Source: Psychromonas sp. SP041
GTDB lineage: Bacteria; Pseudomonadota; Gammaproteobacteria; Enterobacterales; Psychromonadaceae
NCBI RefSeq assembly: GCF_000470315.2
Contig: NZ_CBRF02000012.1
Coordinates: forward strand, 1-50,590
Direction: 5' to 3'
Length of the DNA stretch: 50,590 nt
The position numbers and the translations under genes are program-made. This document shows positions 25,459 through 33,955 of the stretch, one piece after another. Within the stretch, counting starts at the first letter, position 1; every line of letters begins with the position of its first letter. The notes beneath the pieces were generated by a model, which saw nothing but the letters and a program-made list of their open reading frames with translations, was not told the DNA's origin and made no database searches.

Positions 25459-26946
25459 ATGCGAATTTCATCACAAACGTTTTTTATGCGTAATACTAGC
25501 TCAATGATGGAGCAACAAGCCTCATTGAGTGAAAAAAATCTTCATCTATCAAGTACTAAACGTGTGATGAATGGTAGTGATGATCCCGTTGCTATTGCAA
25601 CTATTCAACGTTTAAAACAAGACTTGTCGATTGGCGAACAATATATAAGTAATGGTGAAACAGCCCAATCAGCCAATGAACTGTCTGACACTGCATTAAC
25701 TCAAAGCACTTATATTTTGCAACGTGTACGAGAGTTAATGGTCAGTGGTAGTAACGGTACCTTAAATGAATCAGATCGTAATGCCGTCGCTATTGAGCTA
25801 GAAAGTTTACGTGATGAATTGATGGGAGTTGCGAATACCAAAGATGGTAATAATCAATTTATTTATGCGGGTTATGAAGTTGATACACAACCGTTTCAAA
25901 AAAATGAATTTGGAGAGATAGAGTATCATGGTGATAGTGGTGAGAATGATTATCGAATTGGTGCTGGCGTTTTAGTTCAAGCAAATGACTCTGGATCTAA
26001 AATCTTTATGGAAGTTGCTGAAGGTAATGGGATTTTTGTTTCTGAACTTAATGCTAATAACACCGGTGCGGGTGTTATTAGTTCAGGTAATATTATTGAC
26101 GAAAATGCAGCACGTGATTTTCTTGATCAGGATTATACTATTGCCATTAATGATACGGGAACGGGTCCTGAATATTCTGTTTATGGTTTAAAAGAAACGA
26201 CAGTATCAGGGAGTGCCAATATTAGTATTAGTAGTGTCGATTTAGATGCTGCTGATATAAATAGTGTTGACCCAGCTATAAATGGGCCTGTTACCATTAA
26301 TTTTATAGAGACAGGAACAAGCACTAACCAATTTCAAATTGAAGTAAATGGGCAGCTATCATCTTCAATTTACGATGGAAACAATGCAGAAGCTCAAACA
26401 CTCAATATTAATGGTATTGCCATTGAAGTTGATGGCTTGCCAAAAAATGGTGATAGCTTTCAATTCACACAATTTGTAGCACCAACACCTTATGAAGAAG
26501 ATCAAGCTATCTCATTTAATGGTATTAAAACGCAAGTGAAAGGTGAAGTTGAGGATGGGGATACTTTCACGTTACGCCAGAGTGAAGAAAAAGATATCTT
26601 TGCTACTATTCAAAGTGCTATTGAAGCATTACGTATTCCCGGAACCGATCAAACGGCAGAAGCACAAAGAAATACAGCCTTTAGCATGTCCTTATTACAA
26701 ATTGATGGTGCATTAGATAATGTTACAGGTACACAAAGCTCGGTAGGCGCACGTTTAAGAACCATTGATAATCAGTATGAATCAACCTTGGATTTTAATT
26801 TAACTATTCAAAGAACGCTGTCTAATTTGGAAGATTTAGATATGGCTGCCGCAATCAGTGAATACCAACAGGAATACAGCATGTTGGAAGTGTCACAGCA
26901 AACCTTCGTTCAATTACAGCAATTAAGTTTATTTAATTTAATTTAA
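25459..26946 (+). CDS. flgL: hook-filament junction protein FlgL (HAP3)
   Basis: 495 aa, clearly longer than enteric FlgL (about 317), with the extra length in the surface-exposed middle. The flagellin-like N-terminus is MRISSQTFFMRNTSSMMEQQASLSEKNLHLSSTKRVMNGSDDPVAIA and the C-terminal helix ends AAISEYQQEYSMLEVSQQTFVQLQQLSLFNLI. It is the last adaptor before the filament. ATG 25459 has GAGAG upstream; the longer frame from 25399 adds residues not found in the family. flgL ends the flgJ-K-L operon at a terminator. Confidence 0.95.
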   Translation: MRISSQTFFMRNTSSMMEQQASLSEKNLHLSSTKRVMNGSDDPVAIATIQRLKQDLSIGEQYISNGETAQSANELSDTALTQSTYILQRVRELMVSGSNGTLNESDRNAVAIELESLRDELMGVANTKDGNNQFIYAGYEVDTQPFQKNEFGEIEYHGDSGENDYRIGAGVLVQANDSGSKIFMEVAEGNGIFVSELNANNTGAGVISSGNIIDENAARDFLDQDYTIAINDTGTGPEYSVYGLKETTVSGSANISISSVDLDAADINSVDPAINGPVTINFIETGTSTNQFQIEVNGQLSSSIYDGNNAEAQTLNINGIAIEVDGLPKNGDSFQFTQFVAPTPYEEDQAISFNGIKTQVKGEVEDGDTFTLRQSEEKDIFATIQSAIEALRIPGTDQTAEAQRNTAFSMSLLQIDGALDNVTGTQSSVGARLRTIDNQYESTLDFNLTIQRTLSNLEDLDMAAAISEYQQEYSMLEVSQQTFVQLQQLSLFNLI

Positions 26947-26996
26947 GCTTATTTCTACTTACCGTTATAACTTACTAATCTATTAAATCAATTATT

Positions 26997-27026
26997 AAAA
27001 GAGGCAATTTATTGCCTCTTTTTTTG
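26997..27026 (+). terminator. terminator after flgL
   Basis: Stem AAAAGAGGCAA/TTGCCTCTTTT with a 4-nt loop, followed by a long T tract. Confidence 0.93.
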
Positions 27027-27129
27027 TGCTTATAAAAGCTAACCTTAAAAAAAATAAAGAGAGACATTTTTATGACTATTTATTTTAATTTAAGCAGTTG
27101 ATTTTTAACATGTAAATTTCACATCAAAG

Positions 27130-27147
27130 TTGGCACATTAATCGCAT
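27130..27147 (+). promoter_or_regulatory. sigma-54 promoter for the flagellin gene
   Basis: TTGGCAC, spacer ATTAA, TCGCA: exact GG-N10-GC spacing, with a T-to-C change in the -12 element. It lies about 100 bp before the flagellin start. Sigma-54 control of one flagellin, as for flaA in Vibrio, fits. Confidence 0.85.
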
Positions 27148-27247
27148 TGTTATTATCGAGAGTAAAAATTGACGGCAATAAATAACTGTTTAGTTCAATT
27201 GCCACATTTTCCTAACTAGGATTACCAAGAGATAAAAGGAACACATC

Positions 27248-28909
27248 ATGGCTCAAGTTATTAATACAAATATAATGTCGTTGAATGCACAGCGTCAGCT
27301 TAATAAATCGCAATCAATGCAAAATGAGGCAATGGAACGTTTATCATCGGGTCTTCGTATTAACAGTGCGAAAGATGATGCAGCAGGCCTTGCTATTTCA
27401 ACTTCAATGCAATCACAAATTACAGGTTTAACCCAAGCAGTACGTAATTCAAATGACGGAATTTCAATGGCGCAAACAGCTGAAGGCGCGATGGATGAAA
27501 TGACTAATATCTTACAACGTATGCGTGAACTATCTGTGCAATCAGCAAATGATACAAACTCTTCTGAAAATAGAATCGCGATTCAAGAAGAAGTCGACCA
27601 ATTACATAGCGAACTCGATCGTATCGCAGAAACAACTGAATTTAATGGTAAAAAATTATTAGATGGGTCATCAGGGTCAACAACACTGCAAATTGGTGCT
27701 AATTCAGGTCAAACACTAACATTTGAAATTGCTTCTGTAACGGCAAATGACCTGGGTTTGAACGGAGGTTTAAATAAAACGGATTTAAATGGGGGGCGTA
27801 TTGATACGACGGCCTCGCTGACTGGTGATTCGATTACTGCTGCTGCAATTAATGGTGTCGCGATTCCTAAACCTGCGGATGATACCGCTCCTGAAATTGC
27901 TAAGGCAATCAATTTAACATCAGCTGAAACTGGCGTGACAGCAAGTGCATATAACGTTATACAAGGAGATCACGAAAGTACTAGTGTGACTGGTATTACA
28001 ACGGGTCTAATGACTGTGCAAGTAGGTGATAGTGGTCCTGTATCCTTACCCGCGACCTCTTCTATGGATAATCTTGTTGAGACGATTAACCGTGATGTCG
28101 AAGGCGTTATTGCGTCTAAAGGAGATGATGGTGAACTCATCATGACCAATGATACTGGTCAAACAATTACTATCGGCGGAACGACAGGTGAGTCAGGTAT
28201 AGCTACAGGTATTTATGGTGGTTACCTTGCTTTAGATAGTGAAGATAATAGCCCTATCGCAGTTACTGGGACCGAAATTGCGACGATGGGATTTGTCGCT
28301 GCTAATGGTGCCGATTCTGTTGTAGCAAATGCAGCTCCTGCTGCTTTTGCCGAAGGATCTGCTATGTCGATTAATGGCGTTGATATCCCAACTCCTCCTC
28401 CAGCAGCAGTTTTTGAAGATTATATCAACTCTTACTCTGATCAAACAGGCGTAAAACTAACAGGCACTACTTACTCAGCAGAGCCAGGAAGAGGCGTTGA
28501 AATTTCGTCTAATGCAGGCACTCAACTCGAGCGTGAGACTGCAATGACTGCAATGGGGTTCACTGCTGGATTAGAAATGGGCGGTAAAGTGATTGATTCA
28601 TTAGGTACTAATGTCTCAACGTTTGAGAGTGCATCAAATACTATTAATAAAGTTGATGCGGCCTTAGATACCATCTCGGCATCACGTGCTAATTTAGGTG
28701 CGATTCAAAACCGTTTAGATTCAACCATTTCTAATTTAGAAAATGTATCGCAAAATTTATCTGCTTCAAACTCTCGTATTCAAGATGCTGATTTTGCAGC
28801 TGAAACATCGAATATGAGTAAAGCGCAGATATTACAGCAGGCTGGAACATCAATATTGTCTCAAGCAAACGCAAGTACTCAAAACGTACTGTCGCTGTTA
28901 CAACAATAA
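27248..28909 (+). CDS. flagellin (polar filament subunit)
   Basis: 553-aa filament protein, longer than the ~375-380 aa Vibrio flagellins. The N-terminal D0/D1 region (MAQVINTNIMSLNAQRQLNKSQ, then RLSSGLRINSAKDDAAGLAIS, about 1-170) and the C-terminal D1/D0 region (about 455-553, ending QQAGTSILSQANASTQNVLSLLQQ) are fully conserved. The middle contains flagellin IN-type repeats (NGVAIPKPADDTAPEIAKAIN and a related NGVDIPTPPPAAVFEDYIN), so it has a larger exposed D2/D3. AAAAGGA lies before the ATG. Only one flagellin gene is in the window; others may follow elsewhere. Confidence 0.96.
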   Translation: MAQVINTNIMSLNAQRQLNKSQSMQNEAMERLSSGLRINSAKDDAAGLAISTSMQSQITGLTQAVRNSNDGISMAQTAEGAMDEMTNILQRMRELSVQSANDTNSSENRIAIQEEVDQLHSELDRIAETTEFNGKKLLDGSSGSTTLQIGANSGQTLTFEIASVTANDLGLNGGLNKTDLNGGRIDTTASLTGDSITAAAINGVAIPKPADDTAPEIAKAINLTSAETGVTASAYNVIQGDHESTSVTGITTGLMTVQVGDSGPVSLPATSSMDNLVETINRDVEGVIASKGDDGELIMTNDTGQTITIGGTTGESGIATGIYGGYLALDSEDNSPIAVTGTEIATMGFVAANGADSVVANAAPAAFAEGSAMSINGVDIPTPPPAAVFEDYINSYSDQTGVKLTGTTYSAEPGRGVEISSNAGTQLERETAMTAMGFTAGLEMGGKVIDSLGTNVSTFESASNTINKVDAALDTISASRANLGAIQNRLDSTISNLENVSQNLSASNSRIQDADFAAETSNMSKAQILQQAGTSILSQANASTQNVLSLLQQ

Positions 28910-29003
28910 TTTAGTATTAACGATTTATTAGGTTTTTATTGAATGAGTTAGATGGCTGAGTATTCTTGGTTTTTACTCTCATGATCTCCTTGTTCGGCCA
29001 TTT

Positions 29004-29028
29004 AAAGGTAGCTTCGGCTGCCTTTTTT
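29004..29028 (+). terminator. terminator after the flagellin gene
   Basis: Stem AAAGGTAGC/GCTGCCTTT with one G-T pair and a stable TTCG tetraloop, followed by TTT. Confidence 0.92.
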
Positions 29029-29085
29029 GTTTTTAGTCGCTATTGATAACTTCGGTTCAGATTACGAGTCAAAGCTTAACTCAGT

Positions 29086-29688
29086 TTATTTATTCGTTAT
29101 GTTATTTTTTACTACATACTTAACTTTACTAACATGCCAAATCTGAGCACATAAAAAATAAACTACTCCAGCAATAGCACCGTATAAATGCGCATTAATT
29201 AAGACTGTTGCACCAATTAACGATTCAGTACTCGCAGATGGCCCATTAAATTGCTCAAAAGCTATTTTTGCGATAAACCCAACACCTAGAATAATGCCCC
29301 ATTTATCCTTCTTTCTCAGTTCATCGCACACGCCGAATGCAAATAAGCCATGTAATACACCAGAGAGACCAACGTAACCCTGTGTTGTTGGCTCAATAAA
29401 AAATAAGCACAAGCTAATAAACAGCGCGCTGAATAATAAGAGAGGTAACAAACGTTGTTTTTTGTAGGTGTCAAAAAATAACGAAACAACCACAACTAAC
29501 CCTATACCGTTAAGTAACAGGTGGTAACCGTTAGTATGGCAAAAGTGAGCAGTGACTAATCGCCACAATTGGCCCTTTTCAATTGCGCTGTGATAATATG
29601 CAAACCATTGATGACTGTCTGGTTGGAAAATAAACAGCAGTGTACTGAGCGTCAAAATAATAACAGTATGGGTTAATACAGCACGCAT
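29086..29688 (-). CDS. rrtA: rhombosortase (rhomboid-family GlyGly-CTERM protease)
   Basis: 200-aa inner-membrane serine protease with about six hydrophobic segments. The rhomboid dyad is visible: Ser109 in GLSGVLHG and His167 in NAHLYGAIAG. The block GQLWRLVTAHFCHTNGYHLLLN (40-60) with the short length fits the rhombosortase group rather than GlpG. Rhombosortase cleaves the C-terminal GlyGly-CTERM tag of secreted enzymes. No tagged substrate is in the window. Its start lies only 32 bp from that of the divergent DTW gene, so their promoters must overlap or lie inside the genes. Confidence 0.82.
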   Translation of the reverse strand: MRAVLTHTVIILTLSTLLFIFQPDSHQWFAYYHSAIEKGQLWRLVTAHFCHTNGYHLLLNGIGLVVVVSLFFDTYKKQRLLPLLLFSALFISLCLFFIEPTTQGYVGLSGVLHGLFAFGVCDELRKKDKWGIILGVGFIAKIAFEQFNGPSASTESLIGATVLINAHLYGAIAGVVYFLCAQIWHVSKVKYVVKNNITNK

Positions 29689-29720
29689 TTAGAAAACCTT
29701 AAAAGAAGTAGAAACAAGTC

Positions 29721-30338
29721 ATGAGTAAAAGAGCATTTTGTCATCAGTGTAGCAAAGCATTATCTGCGTGTATTTGTGCATCGATTTGTCCGCTTGATAA
29801 TCAACACTTTTTGCATATTTTGCAAGATCCGAGTGAACAAAACAAAGCGATTGGCACAGCGCGTATTCTCGATTTGTCCTTATCTAAGGTAAAGTTGACT
29901 ATTGGACATTCTTTTGACGCTTCTGTGTTTGATTTAAATAATACGTTCTTAGTCTTTCCTGATGAGCAAGCGACTTCAATTAGTGCGTTACACCAAACTC
30001 AACAAATTAATAAAGATTCACAGTTCATTTTACTCGATGGTAGCTGGAAAAAAGCGTACAAATTGTTAATGACCAATCCTTTTTTACAGCGTTTACCTAA
30101 GGTCATGATTAACATTGAAAATAAAAGTAATTATCGACTTCGTAAATCACCAAGAGAAGATGGTTTATCGACCGTTGAAGCCGGGTATTATTTACTATCT
30201 GAACTCTCTAATGACACAGAAAAATATATTCCATTATTAGCCGTGTTCAATAAGATGATTGATTTCCAAATTTCAAATATGCCAGCAGATATCTATCAAA
30301 AACATTACCTAGATCCGCTCAAGGAGAATAAGTCTTAA
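29721..30338 (+). CDS. DTW-domain tRNA-uridine aminocarboxypropyltransferase
   Basis: 205-aa cytoplasmic protein. The N-terminus has a Cys cluster (CHQCSKALSACIC) as in E. coli TapT/YfiP, followed by the DTW region: ILQDPSEQNKAIGTARI, then FILLDGSWKKAYKLL and YRLRKSPREDGLSTVEAGYYLL. DTW enzymes add an aminocarboxypropyl group from SAM to uridine in tRNA (acp3U). The core motif reads DGSW rather than the usual DGTW, a conservative change. It overlaps the arfB start by one base and is likely coupled to it. The exact tRNA site is inferred only from E. coli. Confidence 0.85.
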   Translation: MSKRAFCHQCSKALSACICASICPLDNQHFLHILQDPSEQNKAIGTARILDLSLSKVKLTIGHSFDASVFDLNNTFLVFPDEQATSISALHQTQQINKDSQFILLDGSWKKAYKLLMTNPFLQRLPKVMINIENKSNYRLRKSPREDGLSTVEAGYYLLSELSNDTEKYIPLLAVFNKMIDFQISNMPADIYQKHYLDPLKENKS

Positions 30339-30754
30339 TGCCATTACAAATATCTGCAGGGGTAATTATTGCCGATTGGCAGTTACAATTAACCGCTATT
30401 CGCGCTCAAGGTGCTGGTGGACAGAACGTTAATAAAGTTAATTCAGCGATACATTTACGTTTTGACGTTAAAAGCTCCACATTACCTGAGTTTTATAAAC
30501 AACGTTTGTTAGCTTTATCTGATCATCGTATTACTGAAGATGGCGTGATCGTACTTAAAGCACAAGTACACCGTACTCAAGAAAAAAATCGCGATGAAGC
30601 ATTAAGTCGATTAAAAGAACTCATTTTAAGTGCTGTTAAAATACAAAAATCACGAAAAGCAACACAACCTTCTCGTAATGCTAAGAAGCGCCGTGTGGAT
30701 GACAAAAAGCGTAATGGTAATAATAAAGCATTAAGAGGTAAGGTAGTCGATTAA
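30338..30754 (+). CDS. arfB: alternative ribosome-rescue factor / peptidyl-tRNA hydrolase ArfB
   Basis: 138 aa, the length of E. coli YaeJ/ArfB. The catalytic GGQ is at residues 27-29 (RAQGAGGQNVNKVNSAI). The basic C-terminal tail (KSRKATQPSRNAKKRRVDDKKR) inserts into the empty mRNA channel of stalled ribosomes. It hydrolyses peptidyl-tRNA on non-stop complexes independently of tmRNA. It forms a two-gene unit with the DTW gene. Confidence 0.95.
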   Translation: MPLQISAGVIIADWQLQLTAIRAQGAGGQNVNKVNSAIHLRFDVKSSTLPEFYKQRLLALSDHRITEDGVIVLKAQVHRTQEKNRDEALSRLKELILSAVKIQKSRKATQPSRNAKKRRVDDKKRNGNNKALRGKVVD

Positions 30755-31029
30755 GCTGTTAATGTTAATAAATTGATAGCCTTTTAAAATTTAGTTTGTA
30801 TTATCCATTCATTTTTTGACAGAATAAATTGCCTAACATATTTTAATGCAATACCGTTTACGTTTTAGCCTGTTGCTGCTTTGTCAAATAAGCAGACAGT
30901 CACGTTTATGGTGTAGGCTTTTGTATAGGGTAAATTATTGTGTAAGGTGCGTCGTTGAATGATGTCATTAAGTTGTCGTCAGACACTAATCGTTTATTTT
31001 TAAATGTTTTTGATAAGGAAGAGTTAGTT

Positions 31030-31329
31030 ATGGCATTAATGGGTTTTTATGCAATTCGCAATGAAGATACTGAAGAAGAATTTACATTAGATGCGGATGA
31101 TTTCATTTGGGAAGATGCAAATCAATCAGGTGAGCAGTATCGTTTCATTCATGTTGAAACTGATGAGATGCCTGAAGTGGTCGCTACATTCGATGTTGAT
31201 GCTGATGAATTTGTTATGCAGATGCCAGCGGGCTTTGAAGAGCTAGAAGATGGCTTATATATTAATGCTGATAAAGACGAGTATGACTCAGATAGTGGAT
31301 ATGGTTACGATGATGGTTATGACGATTAA
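31030..31329 (+). CDS. small acidic conserved-type hypothetical protein
   Basis: I do not recognise this gene. The ATG at 31030 gives 99 aa (MALMGFYAIRNEDTEEEFTL...) with AGGAAGAG 8-14 nt upstream. A TTG at 30955 would add 25 residues and is less likely. The protein is very acidic and has a Tyr/Asp/Gly-rich tail (SDSGYGYDDGYDD). No signal peptide or membrane segment is visible. Codon use resembles the neighbours, so it is probably a real gene. It stands alone, with a hairpin after it. Confidence 0.7.
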   Translation: MALMGFYAIRNEDTEEEFTLDADDFIWEDANQSGEQYRFIHVETDEMPEVVATFDVDADEFVMQMPAGFEELEDGLYINADKDEYDSDSGYGYDDGYDD

Positions 31330-31365
31330 GTTTTTTTTAACCTATTCATTTGATGACGATTAAAT

Positions 31366-31396
31366 GTGTAAAGAGTAGCGACTCTACTCTTTACAC
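31366..31396. terminator. bidirectional hairpin between convergent genes
   Basis: A perfect 13-bp stem (GTGTAAAGAGTAG with CTACTCTTTACAC) and a 5-nt loop lie between the convergent ends of the acidic-protein gene and can. There is no strong T tract on either side. Confidence 0.6.
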
Positions 31397-31412
31397 AAGT
31401 TGCAAAGTTAAT

Positions 31413-32048
31413 TTAGCTAATTTTAAAAAAACGACCTGTTTTTTCTTCTAGTGCACATAATTCTGAGCTAGAAAGGTCATAACGCCAACCGTGAAGTTTT
31501 AGTTCACCTGCATCAACACGCTCTTTGATCCAAGGGAAAGTCATTAGATTTTCTAGTGATTGTTGAATACCTTTCTTTTCACAGCAATCATAGCGTTCAT
31601 GATTATTTTTCACTTCTGTATCTGCAATAATGTCATCACGTACATTTTCAAGCTGCATCATCCATTTTGATATGAAGCTTTTATCTACTTTTTGACCCGC
31701 ACCATCCATCAATGCTTTTATGCCACCACATTGTGTATGACCTAGTACAATAATGCTTTCAACTTCTAAGCTGGTTACAGCGAATTCTAATGCGGCACTG
31801 GTACCATGATAATTATCGTCATCTTCACAAGGAGGCACTAAATTTGCCACGTTACGAATAACAAATAAATCACCTGGTTCACAATCTAATATTAGCGTTG
31901 GCTCTACACGTGAATCTGAACAACTCACTATCGCTATTTTAGGGAATTGACCTTCTTCTGATAACCTAGATAATTTCTCTTGGTGATCTTTATAGTATCC
32001 TTCACGAAAGCGTTGGTAGCCTGCAATTAATTTATCAGTAGCTAACAT
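31413..32048 (-). CDS. can: beta-class carbonic anhydrase
   Basis: 211-aa cytoplasmic zinc enzyme interconverting CO2 and bicarbonate. The zinc ligands are visible: Cys43, with Asp45 and Arg47, in VSCSDSRVEP, and His104 and Cys107 in HTQCGGI. Length and layout match E. coli Can. RBS AAGGAAAA lies before the ATG. It is divergent from a LysR regulator gene with a 106-bp intergenic region. Confidence 0.96.
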   Translation of the reverse strand: MLATDKLIAGYQRFREGYYKDHQEKLSRLSEEGQFPKIAIVSCSDSRVEPTLILDCEPGDLFVIRNVANLVPPCEDDDNYHGTSAALEFAVTSLEVESIIVLGHTQCGGIKALMDGAGQKVDKSFISKWMMQLENVRDDIIADTEVKNNHERYDCCEKKGIQQSLENLMTFPWIKERVDAGELKLHGWRYDLSSSELCALEEKTGRFFKIS

Positions 32049-32058
32049 TGAATTTTCC

Positions 32059-32085
32059 TTATTATTGACATGTTGCAGATAATAA
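32059..32085. promoter_or_regulatory. inverted repeat in the can/lysR intergenic region
   Basis: TTATTAT and ATAATAA are a perfect inverted pair with a 13-nt spacer, 10 bp from the can start. LysR regulators often bind dyads in such positions, but the AT-rich arms could arise by chance. Confidence 0.35.
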
Positions 32086-32154
32086 AGGATAAACTACATT
32101 AACAAAAATTAATATATTTTATTTTTACCATAAATAAAGGTTAATGATAGGTTT

Positions 32155-33096
32155 ATGCGCGCTACTCTTCACCAGTTAAAAGTTTTCCGCCAAGTTGCTA
32201 TTTCAATGAATTATACCAAAGCAGCAGACAAGCTAGGTTTATCCCAACCAGCGGTCAGTATTCAATTAAAACAATTAGAAAATAATTTAGATATTTTCTT
32301 ATTTGAAAAGATTGGTAAAAACTTATACCTCACGCCTGCAGGTAAAGAACTAAAGCTATTTTGTGACGAACTGTTTGTCAGCTTTGATAATATTGATATG
32401 ACGTTAAGCAGTTTAAAAGGGGAGTTAGCAGGTGATTTTCGTTTATCGGCGGTAACCAGTGCTAAATATTTCACGCCACATTTATTGGGGGCTTTCCATA
32501 AACGACACCCTAAGGTTAATTTTCATCTTGATATTGTTAATCGAGAACAAATTATTAAACGTTTACAGGATAATAAAGACGATTTAGTGATCATGGGGTT
32601 AGTACCTGAAACAATGGCTCTTGCAAAACATTCATTCGTAGATAACCCGATTATAGTCATTGCTAATCCACAACATCCTTTAGCAAAACAAAAAAATACT
32701 CCCTTAGCAGAATTAGCTAACCATGCTTTTATTCATAGAGAGCAAGGCTCAGGTACGCGTAAAGCCTTCGAACAAGTGCTTAAAGCCAATGATATACAGC
32801 TGAAAGTAAATATGACGCTAGGTAATAGTGAAACCATTAAACAAGCAGTAATGGCAGATTTAGGCATATCAGTCGTTTCACGTCATAGTGTGACATTAGA
32901 GTTAGCGACAGGTGTATTGGTTGAGTTAAATATCGAAAACTTCCCATTACAAAGAAGCTGGTCTTTAGTGCATCATGAAAGCAAACACTTATCGCCTATT
33001 GCTCAAGCATTTGTTGATTTTGTGTTATCACCAGAAGAAAATGTGCCTGCATTATGTAATCGATTTTTAGCGCATCATTTTGTTAAAAAAGATTAA
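32155..33096 (+). CDS. LysR-family transcriptional regulator
   Basis: 313 aa. N-terminal winged helix (about 1-60; ATLHQLKVFRQVAISMNYTKAADKLGLSQPAVSIQLKQLE) and a C-terminal periplasmic-binding-type effector domain. The opening resembles the CbbR/CmpR group, some of which respond to carbon status. Being divergent from can, it probably regulates that gene, but the effector is not predictable from sequence. No close overlap with ruvC downstream; a terminator-like hairpin lies between. Confidence 0.88.
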   Translation: MRATLHQLKVFRQVAISMNYTKAADKLGLSQPAVSIQLKQLENNLDIFLFEKIGKNLYLTPAGKELKLFCDELFVSFDNIDMTLSSLKGELAGDFRLSAVTSAKYFTPHLLGAFHKRHPKVNFHLDIVNREQIIKRLQDNKDDLVIMGLVPETMALAKHSFVDNPIIVIANPQHPLAKQKNTPLAELANHAFIHREQGSGTRKAFEQVLKANDIQLKVNMTLGNSETIKQAVMADLGISVVSRHSVTLELATGVLVELNIENFPLQRSWSLVHHESKHLSPIAQAFVDFVLSPEENVPALCNRFLAHHFVKKD

Positions 33097-33132
33097 TCTT
33101 ATCCTTTAATTTTGTCTGCTTTGTTTATTTTT

Positions 33133-33169
33133 AGCCACTTTTTGATTGCGTATCTAAGGTGGCTTTTTT
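33133..33169 (+). terminator. terminator-like hairpin after the LysR gene
   Basis: AGCCAC (33133-33138) pairs with GTGGCT (33159-33164) around a 20-nt loop, followed by TTTTT. Confidence 0.5.
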
Positions 33170-33304
33170 AGTCTTGTTGAGTCACTATATTGTCTTCATT
33201 TTTATATTTTTATTATCTTTAAATACAGCGTAATAATATGTGCTTACTAATTGATGATTAAGAAGATAATTATTATAGTTTGTTTTAAATAGGTTGGATT
33301 TTTA

Positions 33305-33826
33305 TTGAGTATTATTTTAGGAATTGATCCCGGATCTCGAATCACTGGGTATGGTGTTATTGAACAGAAAGGCAGTAAATGTATTTACATTGCAAGTGGC
33401 TGTATCCGCACTAAGGGTGACACTCTCGCGCCTAAGCTTAATATGATCTTTAATGGTATAGCTGAAATTATCCAACAATATAATCCTTCTGAATTTGCTA
33501 TTGAACAAGTGTTTATGGCTAAAAACCCAGATTCGGCCTTAAAGCTTGGTCAGGCTAGGGGAGCGGCTATGGTTGCTGCAACGCAATCTGATTTATACGT
33601 ATGTGAATATTCAGCGCGACAAATTAAACAAGCCGTTGTTGGAACGGGAGCGGCAAGTAAAGAGCAAGTGCAATCAATGGTCATGCAAATATTAAACTTA
33701 TCTGGCCGACCACAAGCAGATGCTGCTGATGGGTTAGCAGTGGCAATATGTCACGCTCATACGGCACAGTCATTAGTGGCGATGGCAGGGCAAGTTAAAA
33801 AAACGGTACGTGGACGTTTCCGTTAA
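33305..33826 (+). CDS. ruvC: Holliday junction endonuclease RuvC
   Basis: 173 aa. Four catalytic carboxylates are in place: Asp8 (GIDPGSR), Glu67 ([11 protein letters not shown]), Asp139 and Asp142 ([10 protein letters not shown]). It resolves Holliday junctions in recombination with RuvAB. The start is TTG at 33305, since [11 protein letters not shown] aligns with the E. coli N-terminus; no ATG fits. A GGAT lies upstream. The usual upstream partner yebC is not here. Confidence 0.96.
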   Translation: MSIILGIDPGSRITGYGVIEQKGSKCIYIASGCIRTKGDTLAPKLNMIFNGIAEIIQQYNPSEFAIEQVFMAKNPDSALKLGQARGAAMVAATQSDLYVCEYSARQIKQAVVGTGAASKEQVQSMVMQILNLSGRPQADAADGLAVAICHAHTAQSLVAMAGQVKKTVRGRFR

Positions 33827-33955
33827 TTCATAACTATTTTAAATAGTGGGTTAACCTTTATCTTCATTTTTAATTTAGAGCCTCAACTTATAACCTTAAC
33901 TTAATACCTTTATCTCATTATGGATGAGTCGTATTCCGTTGTTTATCGAGAAACC

